A DNA stretch of 60,927 nt from Thomasclavelia saccharogumia DSM 17460 (GCF_000686665.1 NZ_JMLH01000007.1:1-60927), one strand, 5' to 3'; counted from the first letter of the stretch, positions 18,787 to 27,761 are shown. Program-made: numbers and translations. The notes: a model not told the origin generated them from the letters alone.

Positions 18787-20181
18787 TTAATCCTTCCTAT
18801 TTAACGATAATTTTTCTTTTAGATCAAAAGATTTTCTCTCACTTGGTAATTTAACAATAAAAGTAGATCCAACATCAACCTGTGAGATAACATCTATCTT
18901 ACCATGATGCAAATCAATTATTGATTTAACGATGGAAAGCCCTAGACCATTACCTTCAACAGAACGAGCTTTTTCTTCACGATAAAAACGTTCAAAAATA
19001 TGTGAAATAACTTCTTTTGACATTCCATGACCAGTATCTTCAATAGAGACTTCAACATCACGAGATGTCTTTTTGATTCCGATCGTAATCAACCCGCCTT
19101 TATCGGTATATTTAATAGCATTAGATATAATATTGATCCAAACCTGCTCTAAACGCTGCTCATCACCGTATACCATAATATTTTTCCGGGGTTTTTCAAA
19201 TACAATTTCAATATCTTTTAAAATAGCCTGATTTTCTTGAGTTGAAATAACTCTTGTCAATTGATCAACAATTGAAAAAGTTGTAAATTCCAAATCAACT
19301 TCTTCTCGTTCCAACAACGTCAACTGCAACATATTTTTAGATAATGTCGAAAGACGTTTAGAATGAAATAAAATAATATCAGCATATTTTTGTCGCTGCT
19401 CTTTGGGCAGATCTTCTTCTTTTAAGATATTGGCAAAGCCCTGAATGGCCGTTAAAGGCGTCTGAAATTCATGAGAAATATCTGAGATGAATTTTTGTCG
19501 CGTCTCTTCCTGTTTAGCAAGCTGCTGTGCCATTTGATTAAATCCCTGGTTTAAACGCGAAATCTCGTCATCACCAACGTAATTCACTCTAACATTATAA
19601 TTCCCTTTTGATAATTCTTTAGTCGCATTAGTTAAACGAGTAATCGGTTTAACTATAATATCAGCAATAGCGATAAAAACAATATTTCCTGATAAAAACA
19701 CACATCCTAAAATCAATACTGCCGAATTTGCAAAAATTCCCTTTTCATAACTCGTATCTTTTTGGACATATACATATACATCCATATCTTTTATATTAGT
19801 TTTACTGCCATACGATTGGATATTTTTACGGACATCGTAATAACCATTTTTACTATTATCATAATAATATTTTGTCATCGTTTCTTTAGAGGGTGAATAT
19901 TTACCATCACCATATGCATAATAGCCATAGTTTGGTGAGAACAATGTAATATTGACCTCGGAACTAATCGCATATTGATTCATAATATCATTAATATTAT
20001 CATCATCTAAACTATTTAAAATTCCTACTACATATTCACTCGTCGCATTAAGTTCACTTTTAGCCATATCTTCAATTTGATCATAATTACTTCTCAAAGC
20101 AACATATCCAGCAACTGAAAAACTAAAAATGATCGTAATTAAAAAGCCGCAAATCAACTTTCCATAAATTGATTTCATCAT
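18787..20181 (-). CDS. Sensor histidine kinase
   Basis: The 464-residue membrane kinase has two transmembrane segments (about 8-28 and 150-175) bracketing an extracellular sensor. A HAMP linker (about 175-228) follows. The HisKA phosphoacceptor is in SHEFQTPLTAIQGF, and the ATPase boxes are N (NIISNAIKYTDKGG), G1 (DTGHGM) and G2 (GNGLGLSIV). Its ATG overlaps the response regulator stop by 4 bases (ATGA). The signal is unknown. The layout is that of OmpR-type systems such as PhoR. Confidence 0.93.
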   Translation of the reverse strand: MMKSIYGKLICGFLITIIFSFSVAGYVALRSNYDQIEDMAKSELNATSEYVVGILNSLDDDNINDIMNQYAISSEVNITLFSPNYGYYAYGDGKYSPSKETMTKYYYDNSKNGYYDVRKNIQSYGSKTNIKDMDVYVYVQKDTSYEKGIFANSAVLILGCVFLSGNIVFIAIADIIVKPITRLTNATKELSKGNYNVRVNYVGDDEISRLNQGFNQMAQQLAKQEETRQKFISDISHEFQTPLTAIQGFANILKEEDLPKEQRQKYADIILFHSKRLSTLSKNMLQLTLLEREEVDLEFTTFSIVDQLTRVISTQENQAILKDIEIVFEKPRKNIMVYGDEQRLEQVWINIISNAIKYTDKGGLITIGIKKTSRDVEVSIEDTGHGMSKEVISHIFERFYREEKARSVEGNGLGLSIVKSIIDLHHGKIDVISQVDVGSTFIVKLPSERKSFDLKEKLSLNRKD

Positions 20182-20849
20182 TCAACTTCTACCTTATACC
20201 CTAGACCTCTTACCGTGACAACTTTAAATCCTGGTAAATGTCCTAAGTTTTCACGAATCCGCTTAATATGAACATCTACCGTTCGATCAAAGCCATCGTA
20301 GTCCATTCCCCATATTTTTTCAATCAACTGCTCTCTACTAAATATTTGATCAGGATGTTTAGCTAATTCAAAAACTAATTCAAATTGTTTCAATGGCAAA
20401 TGAATCGTTTCATCAAGATAACGAATTTCATATTTTTCACCATCAAATTCGACATCATTCAATTTAATAATATTTGATGTATTGACACTATATCTTTTCA
20501 ATACCGCTCTTACACGCGCCATCAATTCCGTTGGATCAAATGGTTTAACTACATAATCATCAGCCCCAACTGAAAAGCCTCTCAGTTTATCTTTACTTTC
20601 ACCCTTAGCAGTCAACATAATTACCGGAACATCTTTAAACTCCTTTAAGTTTTCAACTAACTCAAAGCCATCCATTACCGGCATCATCACATCAATAATT
20701 CCTAAATCAATATATTCATTTTCAAAGATTTCTAAAGCTTCTTCACCATTACTAGCTTCCAGCATTTCAAAACCTTCTTTATTTAAATAAAAACCAATTA
20801 ATTCCCTAATATCTTTTTCATCATCAACTACCAGTACTCTTGGTTTCAT
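20178..20849 (-). CDS. OmpR-family response regulator
   Basis: The receiver domain (1-120) has acidic residues in VVDDEKD, the phospho-acceptor in IDVMMPVMDG, and the conserved Lys in VVKPFDP. A winged helix-turn-helix output domain (about 130-223) ends HIKRIRENLGH...GLGYKVEVE. Several in-frame starts are possible; ATG 20849 has the best spacing from GAGG. An extended -10 (TGTTATAAT) lies about 25 bases upstream. It heads a run that continues through the kinase and xpt. Confidence 0.94.
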   Translation of the reverse strand: MKPRVLVVDDEKDIRELIGFYLNKEGFEMLEASNGEEALEIFENEYIDLGIIDVMMPVMDGFELVENLKEFKDVPVIMLTAKGESKDKLRGFSVGADDYVVKPFDPTELMARVRAVLKRYSVNTSNIIKLNDVEFDGEKYEIRYLDETIHLPLKQFELVFELAKHPDQIFSREQLIEKIWGMDYDGFDRTVDVHIKRIRENLGHLPGFKVVTVRGLGYKVEVE

Positions 20850-20923
20850 CATCAACACCTCGATTCATTGTAAGATTATAACATAATTTATTTTGTAAAT
20901 ATAGTCAAACCCCCAGCAAAAAA

Positions 20924-20945
20924 GCAGAAAACTACAGTTTTCTGC
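20924..20945 (-). terminator. Terminator after the membrane protein gene
   Basis: GCAGAAAAC/GTTTTCTGC with a 4-base loop is followed by six T on the minus strand. It directly follows the stop codon. Confidence 0.88.
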
Positions 20946-22610
20946 CTAATTAAAATCAATTGAAGTAATTACTTCGCTGTCATCTTTACTATTAACAAAC
21001 TCAATCGTTACGATATCACCTGTTTTAGCAAGAGGAAAACGATCACTTAAACTAATATCACCAATAAAAACCGTCTCACTACCTTCAATCTTAAAATAAT
21101 ACGTACTATTTCCATCAACTACAGCCTCACTTATTGCACTAATAGCACCCGTTAATTTATTTGTTTCAAAATCACCAGTATCGGCTTTTTTTCCATTAGA
21201 TTCAAGCAAAGCATAATATGCCTGTTCAGCCTGAGCTACACTATCGCCAGTAGCAACGATCTGATAATTTTCAACACTAACAAAAGCGTATTTTTTAACT
21301 AAATTAGCATCATCTTTTAATGATAAGAAGTATGTTGGCTGCCCTCCAGCATTGATCAAGATCGGGAAAGTAGCTTTATACTTAAGATTTTGGACTTGGC
21401 CCTCAGCCGATGACATTGCCGAATATTCTTCAGCTCCAGAAATATTATAATATTTACTTTCTTTAGTTCTTAAATTGATCATTGCAAAGCCGACATTTGA
21501 AGCATCTTTAGATACTGAAGTCAAGCCTGTATATAAATAAACATCATCATTGATAGCTACATAGTTATAACCATCAGTAGGCTGTAAAACGCCTTTTTGA
21601 GAAAGCAAAGTATTAAAATAACCATTAGTGTATTTTCCATAATTTTCTAACTGCGTCAATACGAGATCAGCAGGATAAACACGATCGACCCATTCTGGAA
21701 CCTTTTTAATATCATAATATTTATGATCGCCATCGATTGCATTAACAAGTACAGCCCCAGTAATATCCTTACCACCAAAAACACCGATCTTATACTCATA
21801 TACTGGAGCAATCCAATATGGTATGCCATCATCATCAATTTCAAAAGCCAGTGTATCGAACATCAAAGTAGGATAATTAGCTCGTAAATGACGCTCGATC
21901 TTTCTACCAAAATGCTCTGATTTAGAATATTTCATTCCTTCTTTTAACTTAACAACTTCAGATTCCTGACTAACCATATTAACTCTAATATAAGCAGGCA
22001 AGCCATCACTGCGATTAGTAAACCATTTAATTAAATCACTATATTCAAGTGGTGTAACCCGATAAGGATTATCATCATAATTAATCTGTTCATATGATTC
22101 ATCGACATCAAATTGGGAAACATAATCTACCATCTCACCCATTTTACGATCGCCCAATTTAATGGCACTATCACGATCAACAACGGGAATCGACTGATAA
22201 GAAATCGTCTTATTATCATCGTAAAAATCTGCTTTTTTATCAAGGGTCAACTGTTTTTGATAACTTTTAGCGTTAAAGACTGGTGAACTAACAAAGGTTC
22301 CTCCAGCTACATAAATTACTAAAATACCCACTAAAATTAAACTATACTTAATAATTTTATTAAAACCGCGACTTAAAACAGAATAGATTCCAATAAAAAT
22401 AAGTAATAAAAAACAAAAATAAATAATAAACTGCAAAGAACGAAAATTTAAGGGAATCAATAATAGATATTCACTGATCAATCCTACTATTAATGTTATG
22501 ATCAAGGCTTTAATAAAAGCTCCTTTACTCGGTTCATTGACAATATTTTGTTGTCGATGAGTTGTAAATCCCTCAACAAAATTGGCAAATATTTCATTTA
22601 ATTTATTCAT
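20946..22610 (-). CDS. Membrane-anchored protein of unknown function
   Basis: This 554-residue protein has an N-terminal cytoplasmic stretch of 30 residues and three or four transmembrane helices (about 32-125, e.g. GAFIKALIITLIVGLI). A large extracellular part of about 420 residues follows, rich in Tyr, Asp and beta-strand patterns (PYWIAPVYEYKIGVFGGKD). I do not recognise a family with certainty. It overlaps nrnA by 8 bases, so it is translationally coupled to a cytoplasmic nuclease. A strong terminator ends it. Confidence 0.8.
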   Translation of the reverse strand: MNKLNEIFANFVEGFTTHRQQNIVNEPSKGAFIKALIITLIVGLISEYLLLIPLNFRSLQFIIYFCFLLLIFIGIYSVLSRGFNKIIKYSLILVGILVIYVAGGTFVSSPVFNAKSYQKQLTLDKKADFYDDNKTISYQSIPVVDRDSAIKLGDRKMGEMVDYVSQFDVDESYEQINYDDNPYRVTPLEYSDLIKWFTNRSDGLPAYIRVNMVSQESEVVKLKEGMKYSKSEHFGRKIERHLRANYPTLMFDTLAFEIDDDGIPYWIAPVYEYKIGVFGGKDITGAVLVNAIDGDHKYYDIKKVPEWVDRVYPADLVLTQLENYGKYTNGYFNTLLSQKGVLQPTDGYNYVAINDDVYLYTGLTSVSKDASNVGFAMINLRTKESKYYNISGAEEYSAMSSAEGQVQNLKYKATFPILINAGGQPTYFLSLKDDANLVKKYAFVSVENYQIVATGDSVAQAEQAYYALLESNGKKADTGDFETNKLTGAISAISEAVVDGNSTYYFKIEGSETVFIGDISLSDRFPLAKTGDIVTIEFVNSKDDSEVITSIDFN

Positions 22611-23541
22611 TTATAAGCTCCTTTAAATCTTCAATTAATTTTGGCAGCATCTCGATAGAATTTAATTTTGCTCCACTGGCTAGAGCATGACCACCACCAT
22701 TATACTTTTTAGCTACTTCATTAACAGCAAAATCTCGAGATCGAATACTAACTCGCCAATTATTATCAGCGACATTTTCCGTTATTGCTAGCCAAATTTT
22801 ATATTCGATAACACCTGATAAAACATTAACAAAATCTGATCCTCGTTCTCTACTGATTCCTAGTTTTTTCAAATCATCATTTGTTAAAACATAATAAGCA
22901 ACACCGCCATCAAATTTATAATTATTTAAAATAAACTTATTAACTTCTAATTCTTTAGCATTTTTTAAATAAATGCGATTATATAATTCTACAATATCGA
23001 TTCCCGTCTTTAACAGCGCACTAGCAGCTTCAAAAGTTCTAACATCAGTATTTTGATATAAAAATCTTGCTGTATCGCCAACGATTCCCAAATACAAAGC
23101 GGCAGCGCCATCTTGAGATATTTTTAAAACATCATTATCTTTATATAAGCGACTCACTAATTGACTCGCTGAACTAGCTGTACTATCTTCATAGTTTATA
23201 ACACCATAGCTATCAACAACGATGTGATGATCGATTTTAATAAGTTCTTTACATCTTTGATAATTTTCATCATCGATTCTTTCCCTATTAGCAGTATCTA
23301 AAACTATTCCTAATACAGCATTATTATAATCAACTTCATTATAATTAACAGCAACGGTATACTTTCCTACTAATTCTGAGCTAAAATCACCACAAACATA
23401 AATTTTTTTATCTGGATATGTGGTTTTAATTATATCATACATACCAAACTGACTTCCAAAAGCATCAAAGTCAGGATTTACATGGCGGTAGATAGCAATA
23501 TAATCATACGCTTCTATCTTCTCAATAATTTCTTTATCCAT
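22603..23541 (-). CDS. nrnA: DHH-family phosphoesterase, NrnA-like
   Basis: The 312-residue protein has the DHH-DHHA1 architecture of nanoRNase/pAp phosphatase. Metal-binding motifs are HVNPDFDAFGS, VLDTANRERID and IDHHIVVD; the C-terminal substrate motif is YNGGGHALASGA. It would degrade oligoribonucleotides and 3'-phosphoadenosine 5'-phosphate. Distinction from a cyclic-dinucleotide phosphodiesterase rests on length and lack of membrane or PAS domains. GGAGTGAG precedes the ATG. Confidence 0.88.
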   Translation of the reverse strand: MDKEIIEKIEAYDYIAIYRHVNPDFDAFGSQFGMYDIIKTTYPDKKIYVCGDFSSELVGKYTVAVNYNEVDYNNAVLGIVLDTANRERIDDENYQRCKELIKIDHHIVVDSYGVINYEDSTASSASQLVSRLYKDNDVLKISQDGAAALYLGIVGDTARFLYQNTDVRTFEAASALLKTGIDIVELYNRIYLKNAKELEVNKFILNNYKFDGGVAYYVLTNDDLKKLGISRERGSDFVNVLSGVIEYKIWLAITENVADNNWRVSIRSRDFAVNEVAKKYNGGGHALASGAKLNSIEMLPKLIEDLKELINE

Positions 23542-23942
23542 TTTCTCACTCCTTAATTACATATGACTATAACACATTTTTATATAAAGATAAACAAAAA
23601 GGATTTTTTGCCTTATTTTATTATGATGGATGTTTGACTACAGTATAATATTATTATCATTCTTTGTTTAAAAATACAGTTAAATAAGAAAGTTATGGGA
23701 ATTTGGACTTTAGAATAACAGTAAGAAATAAAACTGTTATTTTGCCTTGCAGATCAAAAATCAGATTAGAAAGATAAATAAAATCTTAAAGATGAATTCA
23801 ATCAAATAAATCAACTTGTCTCTAACTACTGAATATATTTTTTCAAACCAGCAAACATCCTGCCATTTGTACTAATATTAAAGAAACTGCAAAATTATTA
23901 TAGATTTTATAAACGAACACTAGTTAGAATTACAAAAAGGAA
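23542..23942. other. Gene-free AT-rich stretch
   Basis: About 400 bases without a plausible reading frame. A weak minus-strand promoter for nrnA (extended -10 TGTTATAGT, near 23570) lies at its left end. I see no RNA gene, repeat or recognisable gene remnant in the rest. Confidence 0.5.
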
Positions 23943-23961
23943 GCATTGAACTGTTCAATGC
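23943..23961 (-). terminator. Terminator of the AlkD-like gene
   Basis: GCATTGAAC/GTTCAATGC forms a hairpin, followed by T-rich sequence (TTCCTTTTT) on the minus strand. Confidence 0.75.
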
Positions 23962-23981
23962 CTCTTTTTTCGTCTACTTTA

Positions 23982-24641
23982 CTAAATATATTTACTTGCT
24001 TCTTTTATACTTAACTTATCCATTTTATCTTTATATTTACTAATAAAATTTCTGACCCAATCAGGATTTGTTTTAGAATAATCCCTTAAACTCCAGCCAA
24101 TAGCCTTATTAATAAAAAATTCATCACTACCAAAATTATTAACTATTATTTGTTCTAATAATTCTATATTTGTTTTTTCTTTTCGACACAATTGATGATC
24201 GATTGCCAGTCTTCTGATCCAAAAATCCTCATCCTTAGACCATTTTAACATTAGATCATCAACGCGATTATCTCGCAAACCTATTTTTCCAATAACTTTA
24301 TCTAAAAAATCTATCGTATCCCACCACTGTTTTGATTTAAGATATTTCTTTATTTTAAAAATATCTTCATAAGTTAAATATCTTATCATAGCATTTAAAT
24401 AATCACATACAAGATATTGAAATTCGCGATGTTCATCTTCATAACATTTATCTAAAAAATCCCAATCTATTATTTTATTTTTCTTTTCATCTTTGAGAAA
24501 ACTTTTATATATTTCTTTTCTTTTAGGCGTTGGAAGTCCATAAAACTTGAACTTGTTACGCATATATTTTGCCATTATAAGAGCATTTTCTTTATCTTCC
24601 CTATTTTCAAACATTGCCCTTATTTCTAAATATTTATCCAT
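23982..24641 (-). CDS. DNA alkylation repair protein, AlkD-like
   Basis: The 219-residue all-helical protein is built of HEAT-like repeats, as in AlkC/AlkD DNA glycosylases that excise 3- and 7-alkylpurines. Diagnostic stretches are KQWWDTIDFLDKVIGKIG, DEDFWIRRLAIDHQL and the C-terminal INKAIGWSLRDYSKTNPDWV. It is monocistronic, between terminators. Catalytic Asp and Trp positions fit the family, but exact substrate range cannot be read from the sequence. Confidence 0.9.
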   Translation of the reverse strand: MDKYLEIRAMFENREDKENALIMAKYMRNKFKFYGLPTPKRKEIYKSFLKDEKKNKIIDWDFLDKCYEDEHREFQYLVCDYLNAMIRYLTYEDIFKIKKYLKSKQWWDTIDFLDKVIGKIGLRDNRVDDLMLKWSKDEDFWIRRLAIDHQLCRKEKTNIELLEQIIVNNFGSDEFFINKAIGWSLRDYSKTNPDWVRNFISKYKDKMDKLSIKEASKYI

Positions 24642-24677
24642 GATCAGCCTCCCTATAAAATATCATCGCTATTATAA

Positions 24678-24705
24678 AAGGTTATTGAACAATTTCAATA
24701 ACCTT
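24678..24705 (-). terminator. Terminator of ackA
   Basis: A perfect 12-bp stem, AAGGTTATTGAA/TTCAATAACCTT with a 4-base loop, begins 7 bases after the ackA stop. Confidence 0.8.
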
Positions 24706-24711
24706 TATTGA

Positions 24712-25908
24712 CTATAGTCCTAAAATATTTACTGTATCTCGAGCAATCATCACTTCTTCATTAGTTGGAATTACGTACACTTCCACCTGAGAAAATTGAT
24801 TTGAAATCACACGATTTTCTTTGCTTCTTACTTCATTTGCTTTTTCATCCAAGAAAACTCCTAAAGCACGTGAAATATTATCAATGATCAAACGACGCAA
24901 ATAAGCAGCATTTTCGCCAACTCCAGCTGTAAATGCAATCGCATCAACACCACCCATTTCGACAAAATAGCTTCCAATATATTTTGAAACGATTCTTGCA
25001 TATAATAAACTAGTTAATAAAGCACGTTCATCACCATCTTTAAATAAAGCATTTTCAATATCCCGTGAATCTGAAGAGATTCCAGAAATACCTAACATTC
25101 CTGATTTCTTATTATAAATATCTAATACTTCATCAGGTGTCTTATTTAATTTTTTACATAAATAAGGCATGATTGAAGGATCCACATCACCACAGCGAGT
25201 TCCCATCATAACTCCAGCTAAAGGTGTAAAGCCCATTGAAGTATCAATACATACGCCATCTTGAACAGCTGAAATACTAGCGCCATTTCCTAAGTGACAA
25301 ACAATAATTCTTGAATGTTTAGGATTACCTAACATCTCATTAGCGACTTGAGAAACATATTTATGGCTCGTACCATGAGCTCCATATTTACGCACTTTTA
25401 AATCTTCATAATACTCTAAAGGTAAAGGATATAAATATCTTTCTCGATCTAATGTTTGATGGAATGCTGTATCAAAAACAAAAACATGTTCTACGCCTGG
25501 TAAAGCTTCTTTAAAAGCATTATAACCAATGATATGAGCTGGATTGTGAAGCGGTGCTAATTCAGCTAATTCTTCAACCTTACGAACAACATCATCATCT
25601 ACTTTTACCGAGTCACTAAAATATTCACCACCGTGAACGATTCGATGTCCACAAGCATCGATTTCATCTAAACTATTTACTACTTTTTGATCTACTAATG
25701 CTTCTAATAATAACTGTACTGCCACACTATGATCTTTGATTGGGCATTCTTTAGTGTATTTTTCACCATTATATTTCATTTCAAAGTTACCTTGTTCTAG
25801 ACCTATTCTTTCAACTATTCCAGAAGTAATAACTTCTTCACTTGGCATATTAATTAACTGGAATTTCAAAGAAGAACTTCCTGCATTTATAGCCATTACT
25901 TTTACCAT
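24712..25908 (-). CDS. ackA: Acetate kinase
   Basis: AckA makes ATP from acetyl phosphate at the end of fermentative acetate formation. The 398-residue protein has both ASKHA phosphate motifs: the N-terminal MAINAGSSSLKF and the later CHLGNGASISAV. It also has DTAFHQT and the catalytic-region FTAGVGENAAYLRR. AAGGAGG precedes the ATG. The gene is monocistronic with its own promoter and an upstream cre-like site. The phosphotransacetylase gene is not adjacent. Confidence 0.97.
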   Translation of the reverse strand: MVKVMAINAGSSSLKFQLINMPSEEVITSGIVERIGLEQGNFEMKYNGEKYTKECPIKDHSVAVQLLLEALVDQKVVNSLDEIDACGHRIVHGGEYFSDSVKVDDDVVRKVEELAELAPLHNPAHIIGYNAFKEALPGVEHVFVFDTAFHQTLDRERYLYPLPLEYYEDLKVRKYGAHGTSHKYVSQVANEMLGNPKHSRIIVCHLGNGASISAVQDGVCIDTSMGFTPLAGVMMGTRCGDVDPSIMPYLCKKLNKTPDEVLDIYNKKSGMLGISGISSDSRDIENALFKDGDERALLTSLLYARIVSKYIGSYFVEMGGVDAIAFTAGVGENAAYLRRLIIDNISRALGVFLDEKANEVRSKENRVISNQFSQVEVYVIPTNEEVMIARDTVNILGL

Positions 25909-25941
25909 CTATAATTCCTCCTTAGTTCTGTCATCTTTTAT

Positions 25942-25970
25942 ATTGTACCTAAATTATTGAGCAAACTCAA
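25942..25970 (-). promoter_or_regulatory. Sigma-A promoter of ackA
   Basis: TTGAGT (25970-25965) and TACAAT (25947-25942) have 17-base spacing on the minus strand. Confidence 0.7.
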
Positions 25971-25978
25971 CATTTTTT

Positions 25979-25992
25979 TAGAAGCGCTTTCA
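25979..25992 (-). promoter_or_regulatory. Candidate CcpA site (cre) upstream of ackA
   Basis: TGAAAGCGCTTCTA matches the cre consensus TGNAANCGNTNNCA at all but one fixed position. It sits just upstream of the -35 box. CcpA activates ackA from an upstream cre in Bacillus subtilis, and a CcpA gene is in this window. Confidence 0.6.
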
Positions 25993-26026
25993 AATTTTAA
26001 ATTTATTTTATTTTTCTTGACAATTT

Positions 26027-26051
26027 AAAACCCTAGTCTTGCTAGGGTTTT
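26027..26051 (-). terminator. Terminator of the first spore-protein gene
   Basis: AAAACCCTAG/CTAGGGTTTT with a 5-base loop. The stem is the same as that of the terminator at 27732-27756. Confidence 0.8.
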
Positions 26052-26058
26052 AAAATAA

Positions 26059-26277
26059 TTATTTTGATTGATTGTAATTAGATGAACTCATTTGAGATTG
26101 TCCCATGGCAACTAATCTTTTTGTGATTTCGCCACCAACAGAACCATTCGCACGAGCAGTTGTATCAGGACCTAAATTAACGCCAAATTCGTTTGCAATT
26201 TCATACTTCATTTGATCAATTGCATTTTGAGCTCCAGGAACAACTAATTTGTTTCTGCTAGAGTTACTTTGTGACAT
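26059..26277 (-). CDS. Alpha/beta-type small acid-soluble spore protein (copy 1)
   Basis: The 72-residue protein binds and protects DNA in spores. It has both family signatures: the germination protease site region [10 protein letters not shown] and the C-terminal DNA-binding [20 protein letters not shown] precedes the ATG. A second copy at 27762-27980 differs at few residues. Its presence marks the organism as a spore former. Position next to thiI and ackA parallels sspA in Bacillus. Confidence 0.97.
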   Translation of the reverse strand: MSQSNSSRNKLVVPGAQNAIDQMKYEIANEFGVNLGPDTTARANGSVGGEITKRLVAMGQSQMSSSNYNQSK

Positions 26278-26293
26278 ATATTTTCACCTCCTG

Positions 26294-26330
26294 ACACAAT
26301 TATTTTGTGTTATTAATTTTAAATTATGCA
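26294..26330 (-). promoter_or_regulatory. Candidate sigma-G promoter and leader hairpin, copy 1
   Basis: On the minus strand TGCATA (26330-26325) and CAAAATA (26307-26301) are 17 bases apart, near the forespore sigma-G pattern. ACACAA/TTGTGT (26294-26310) forms a small inverted repeat just before the ribosome binding site. Copy 2 has the same plan. Confidence 0.5.
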
Positions 26331-26380
26331 TTTTAATTTAAAATTTTAACTAAACTAACTAAAAGCTTAGCTAAATTAAC

Positions 26381-26416
26381 TATAACGATTTGATGAACTC
26401 AAATAAGTTCATCAAA
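26381..26416. repeat. Relic of a third spore-protein 3' end, folded as a hairpin
   Basis: Positions 26381-26400 match, over 20 bases, the 3' coding end of the copy 2 spore-protein gene (27778-27797). On the minus strand this would encode SSSNRY. A perfect 11-bp inverted repeat, TTTGATGAACT (26389-26399) and AGTTCATCAAA (26406-26416), includes part of it. No intact gene remains. Confidence 0.5.
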
Positions 26417-26784
26417 AATATTAATTATTAAATACGGATAAAATGTGCAAATTATAATGAAAAAGTTATACTTTTGTCTGTGAAAATTATACATTTTATA
26501 ACTTTTTTGGGAAATTTTTAAAAGTAAATAAATTCTTATATCTTTTATTATATATTATCCTAAAAAATAAAATTTACTTCTTTTTTATATGTAATATAAA
26601 TAAAGCATCTAATTTTTAAGCTACTTATATTTATTAATTTTCCTGATAAATAAAGCTCTTATAGATGACTTATAAGTTATAATATTTCTACTTCCTACCA
26701 CATAAATTATTTCTATTTTTGTAAATTTGTTAAAAATAAATTTATGAATCTAATGGGTAAAAAAATACCAAAATATTGTATTGC
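26417..26784. other. Gene-free, extremely AT-rich stretch
   Basis: No reading frame, RNA or repeat that I can support. The composition is poorer in G and C than the surrounding genes, as expected at the edge of an inserted segment. Confidence 0.5.
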
Positions 26785-26813
26785 TTGACTTTTGTACTTC
26801 GTATCAGTATTCT
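26785..26813 (+). promoter_or_regulatory. Sigma-A promoter of the secreted-protein cassette
   Basis: TTGACT (26785-26790) and TATTCT (26808-26813) with 17-base spacing precede the two-gene unit. Confidence 0.6.
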
Positions 26814-26894
26814 AATAATAGAGAGTACTTTCTTTATAATTTGTTTTGCAAAATAATAAAAGGTGGCAAGTGGAAGTTACGGGATGGAGAAAAA

Positions 26895-27344
26895 ATGAAA
26901 ACTTTAAAACAATTGAATAAGAATTTTTATAGTACATTATTAATTTTAGTAGTTTTACTTCTATCTGTAAGTAGTGTTAATGCAACAAAGCTAACACCAT
27001 ATGTTTTTCAATCAGTTTCCAAAGAAACCGGCTGGATTTATAAAATTTTAGAATATAATGGTAGAAAAACAGCAAATGAGTTTGGTGGAAAAGTAAAAGC
27101 TGTCTGTACATTTAATGATGCAATCGGACAATATACTAACATTGGTAATCCATATATATCCCTTACCTCTGGAAACGTAAGTGATATTAAATTAACATAT
27201 AGTAAAACTGTTGCAACTAATAAAAGAAAAGTCGCTTATAGTAATTTTTCATTTCTAGTTTATGATGAACAATTTGGCAATAACAGTGGAATGGGTCTAT
27301 ATTATGATAAATTCACAATTCCAGATAGTTTAACTTTTAATTGA
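26895..27344 (+). CDS. Secreted protein of unknown function
   Basis: The 149-residue protein starts at the ATG at 26895, preceded by GGAG (26886-26889). The frame extends upstream but that part overlaps the promoter. Residues 1-31 are a signal peptide (basic start, then LLILVVLLLSVSSVNA). The mature 118 residues look beta-rich (YISLTSGNVSDIKLTYSK, VAYSNFSFLVYDEQFG) with one cysteine. I recognise no family. A small exported toxin or spore-coat-like protein is conceivable but unsupported. It is followed after 13 bases by a small membrane protein and lies between two spore-protein genes facing the other way. Confidence 0.75.
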   Translation: MKTLKQLNKNFYSTLLILVVLLLSVSSVNATKLTPYVFQSVSKETGWIYKILEYNGRKTANEFGGKVKAVCTFNDAIGQYTNIGNPYISLTSGNVSDIKLTYSKTVATNKRKVAYSNFSFLVYDEQFGNNSGMGLYYDKFTIPDSLTFN

Positions 27345-27357
27345 AAGAGAGTAGTTT

Positions 27358-27666
27358 ATGAAAATATCAAAAGGAACTATTATTGTAGCAATTTTTGTGA
27401 TTTCAATGGTTTCAGTTATAGTATGTGCGATTATTGATGGGAATTCAAATTCTTATCCTAATACAACTAAATATCTTAAAGATGCTTTTAATAAAAATGA
27501 ATATGGTGTAAAAATCATCGATTCAGATAAAGGAGAAGATGTTACAGATTCTTTTATTTCAGAAAATAAAGAACTTTATGAAAACGGAGATTGGGATGCA
27601 ATTATGGAAAATTTCAATCAAAACCATTATCATTTATCAGTTGAAATCAATCCCGATGAAGAATGA
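27358..27666 (+). CDS. Small membrane-anchored protein of unknown function
   Basis: The 102-residue protein has one N-terminal membrane helix (GTIIVAIFVISMVSVIVCAII) and an acidic outer part (KGEDVTDSF, NGDWDAIMENFNQNHYH). A Cys at residue 22 lies late in the helix, but there is no convincing lipobox. It shares a message with the secreted protein upstream and ends at a terminator. No family recognised. A partner, anchor or immunity role is only a guess from the pairing. Confidence 0.7.
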   Translation: MKISKGTIIVAIFVISMVSVIVCAIIDGNSNSYPNTTKYLKDAFNKNEYGVKIIDSDKGEDVTDSFISENKELYENGDWDAIMENFNQNHYHLSVEINPDEE

Positions 27667-27681
27667 TTTTAATATAAAATG

Positions 27682-27711
27682 AAGGTTAAGATTAATGTCT
27701 TAACCTTTTTA
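27682..27711 (+). terminator. Terminator of the two-gene cassette
   Basis: AAGGTTAAGA/TCTTAACCTT with a 6-base loop is followed by TTT on the plus strand. Confidence 0.85.
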
Positions 27712-27731
27712 TTAAATGCAAAAAACACGTT

Positions 27732-27756
27732 AAAACCCTAGCTTAACTAGGGTTTT
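27732..27756 (-). terminator. Terminator of the second spore-protein gene
   Basis: AAAACCCTAG/CTAGGGTTTT with a 5-base loop, the same stem as at 26027-26051. Confidence 0.8.
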
Positions 27757-27761
27757 ATCAA

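Noticed and set aside
18785-18800. Purine riboswitch upstream of xpt
   Set aside because: Only 2 bases separate xpt from the upstream kinase gene; no aptamer fits. None is seen before purA either.
23542-23942. Possible decayed gene in the nrnA-alkD gap
   Set aside because: Short open stretches in several frames show no recognisable motif or coding pattern.
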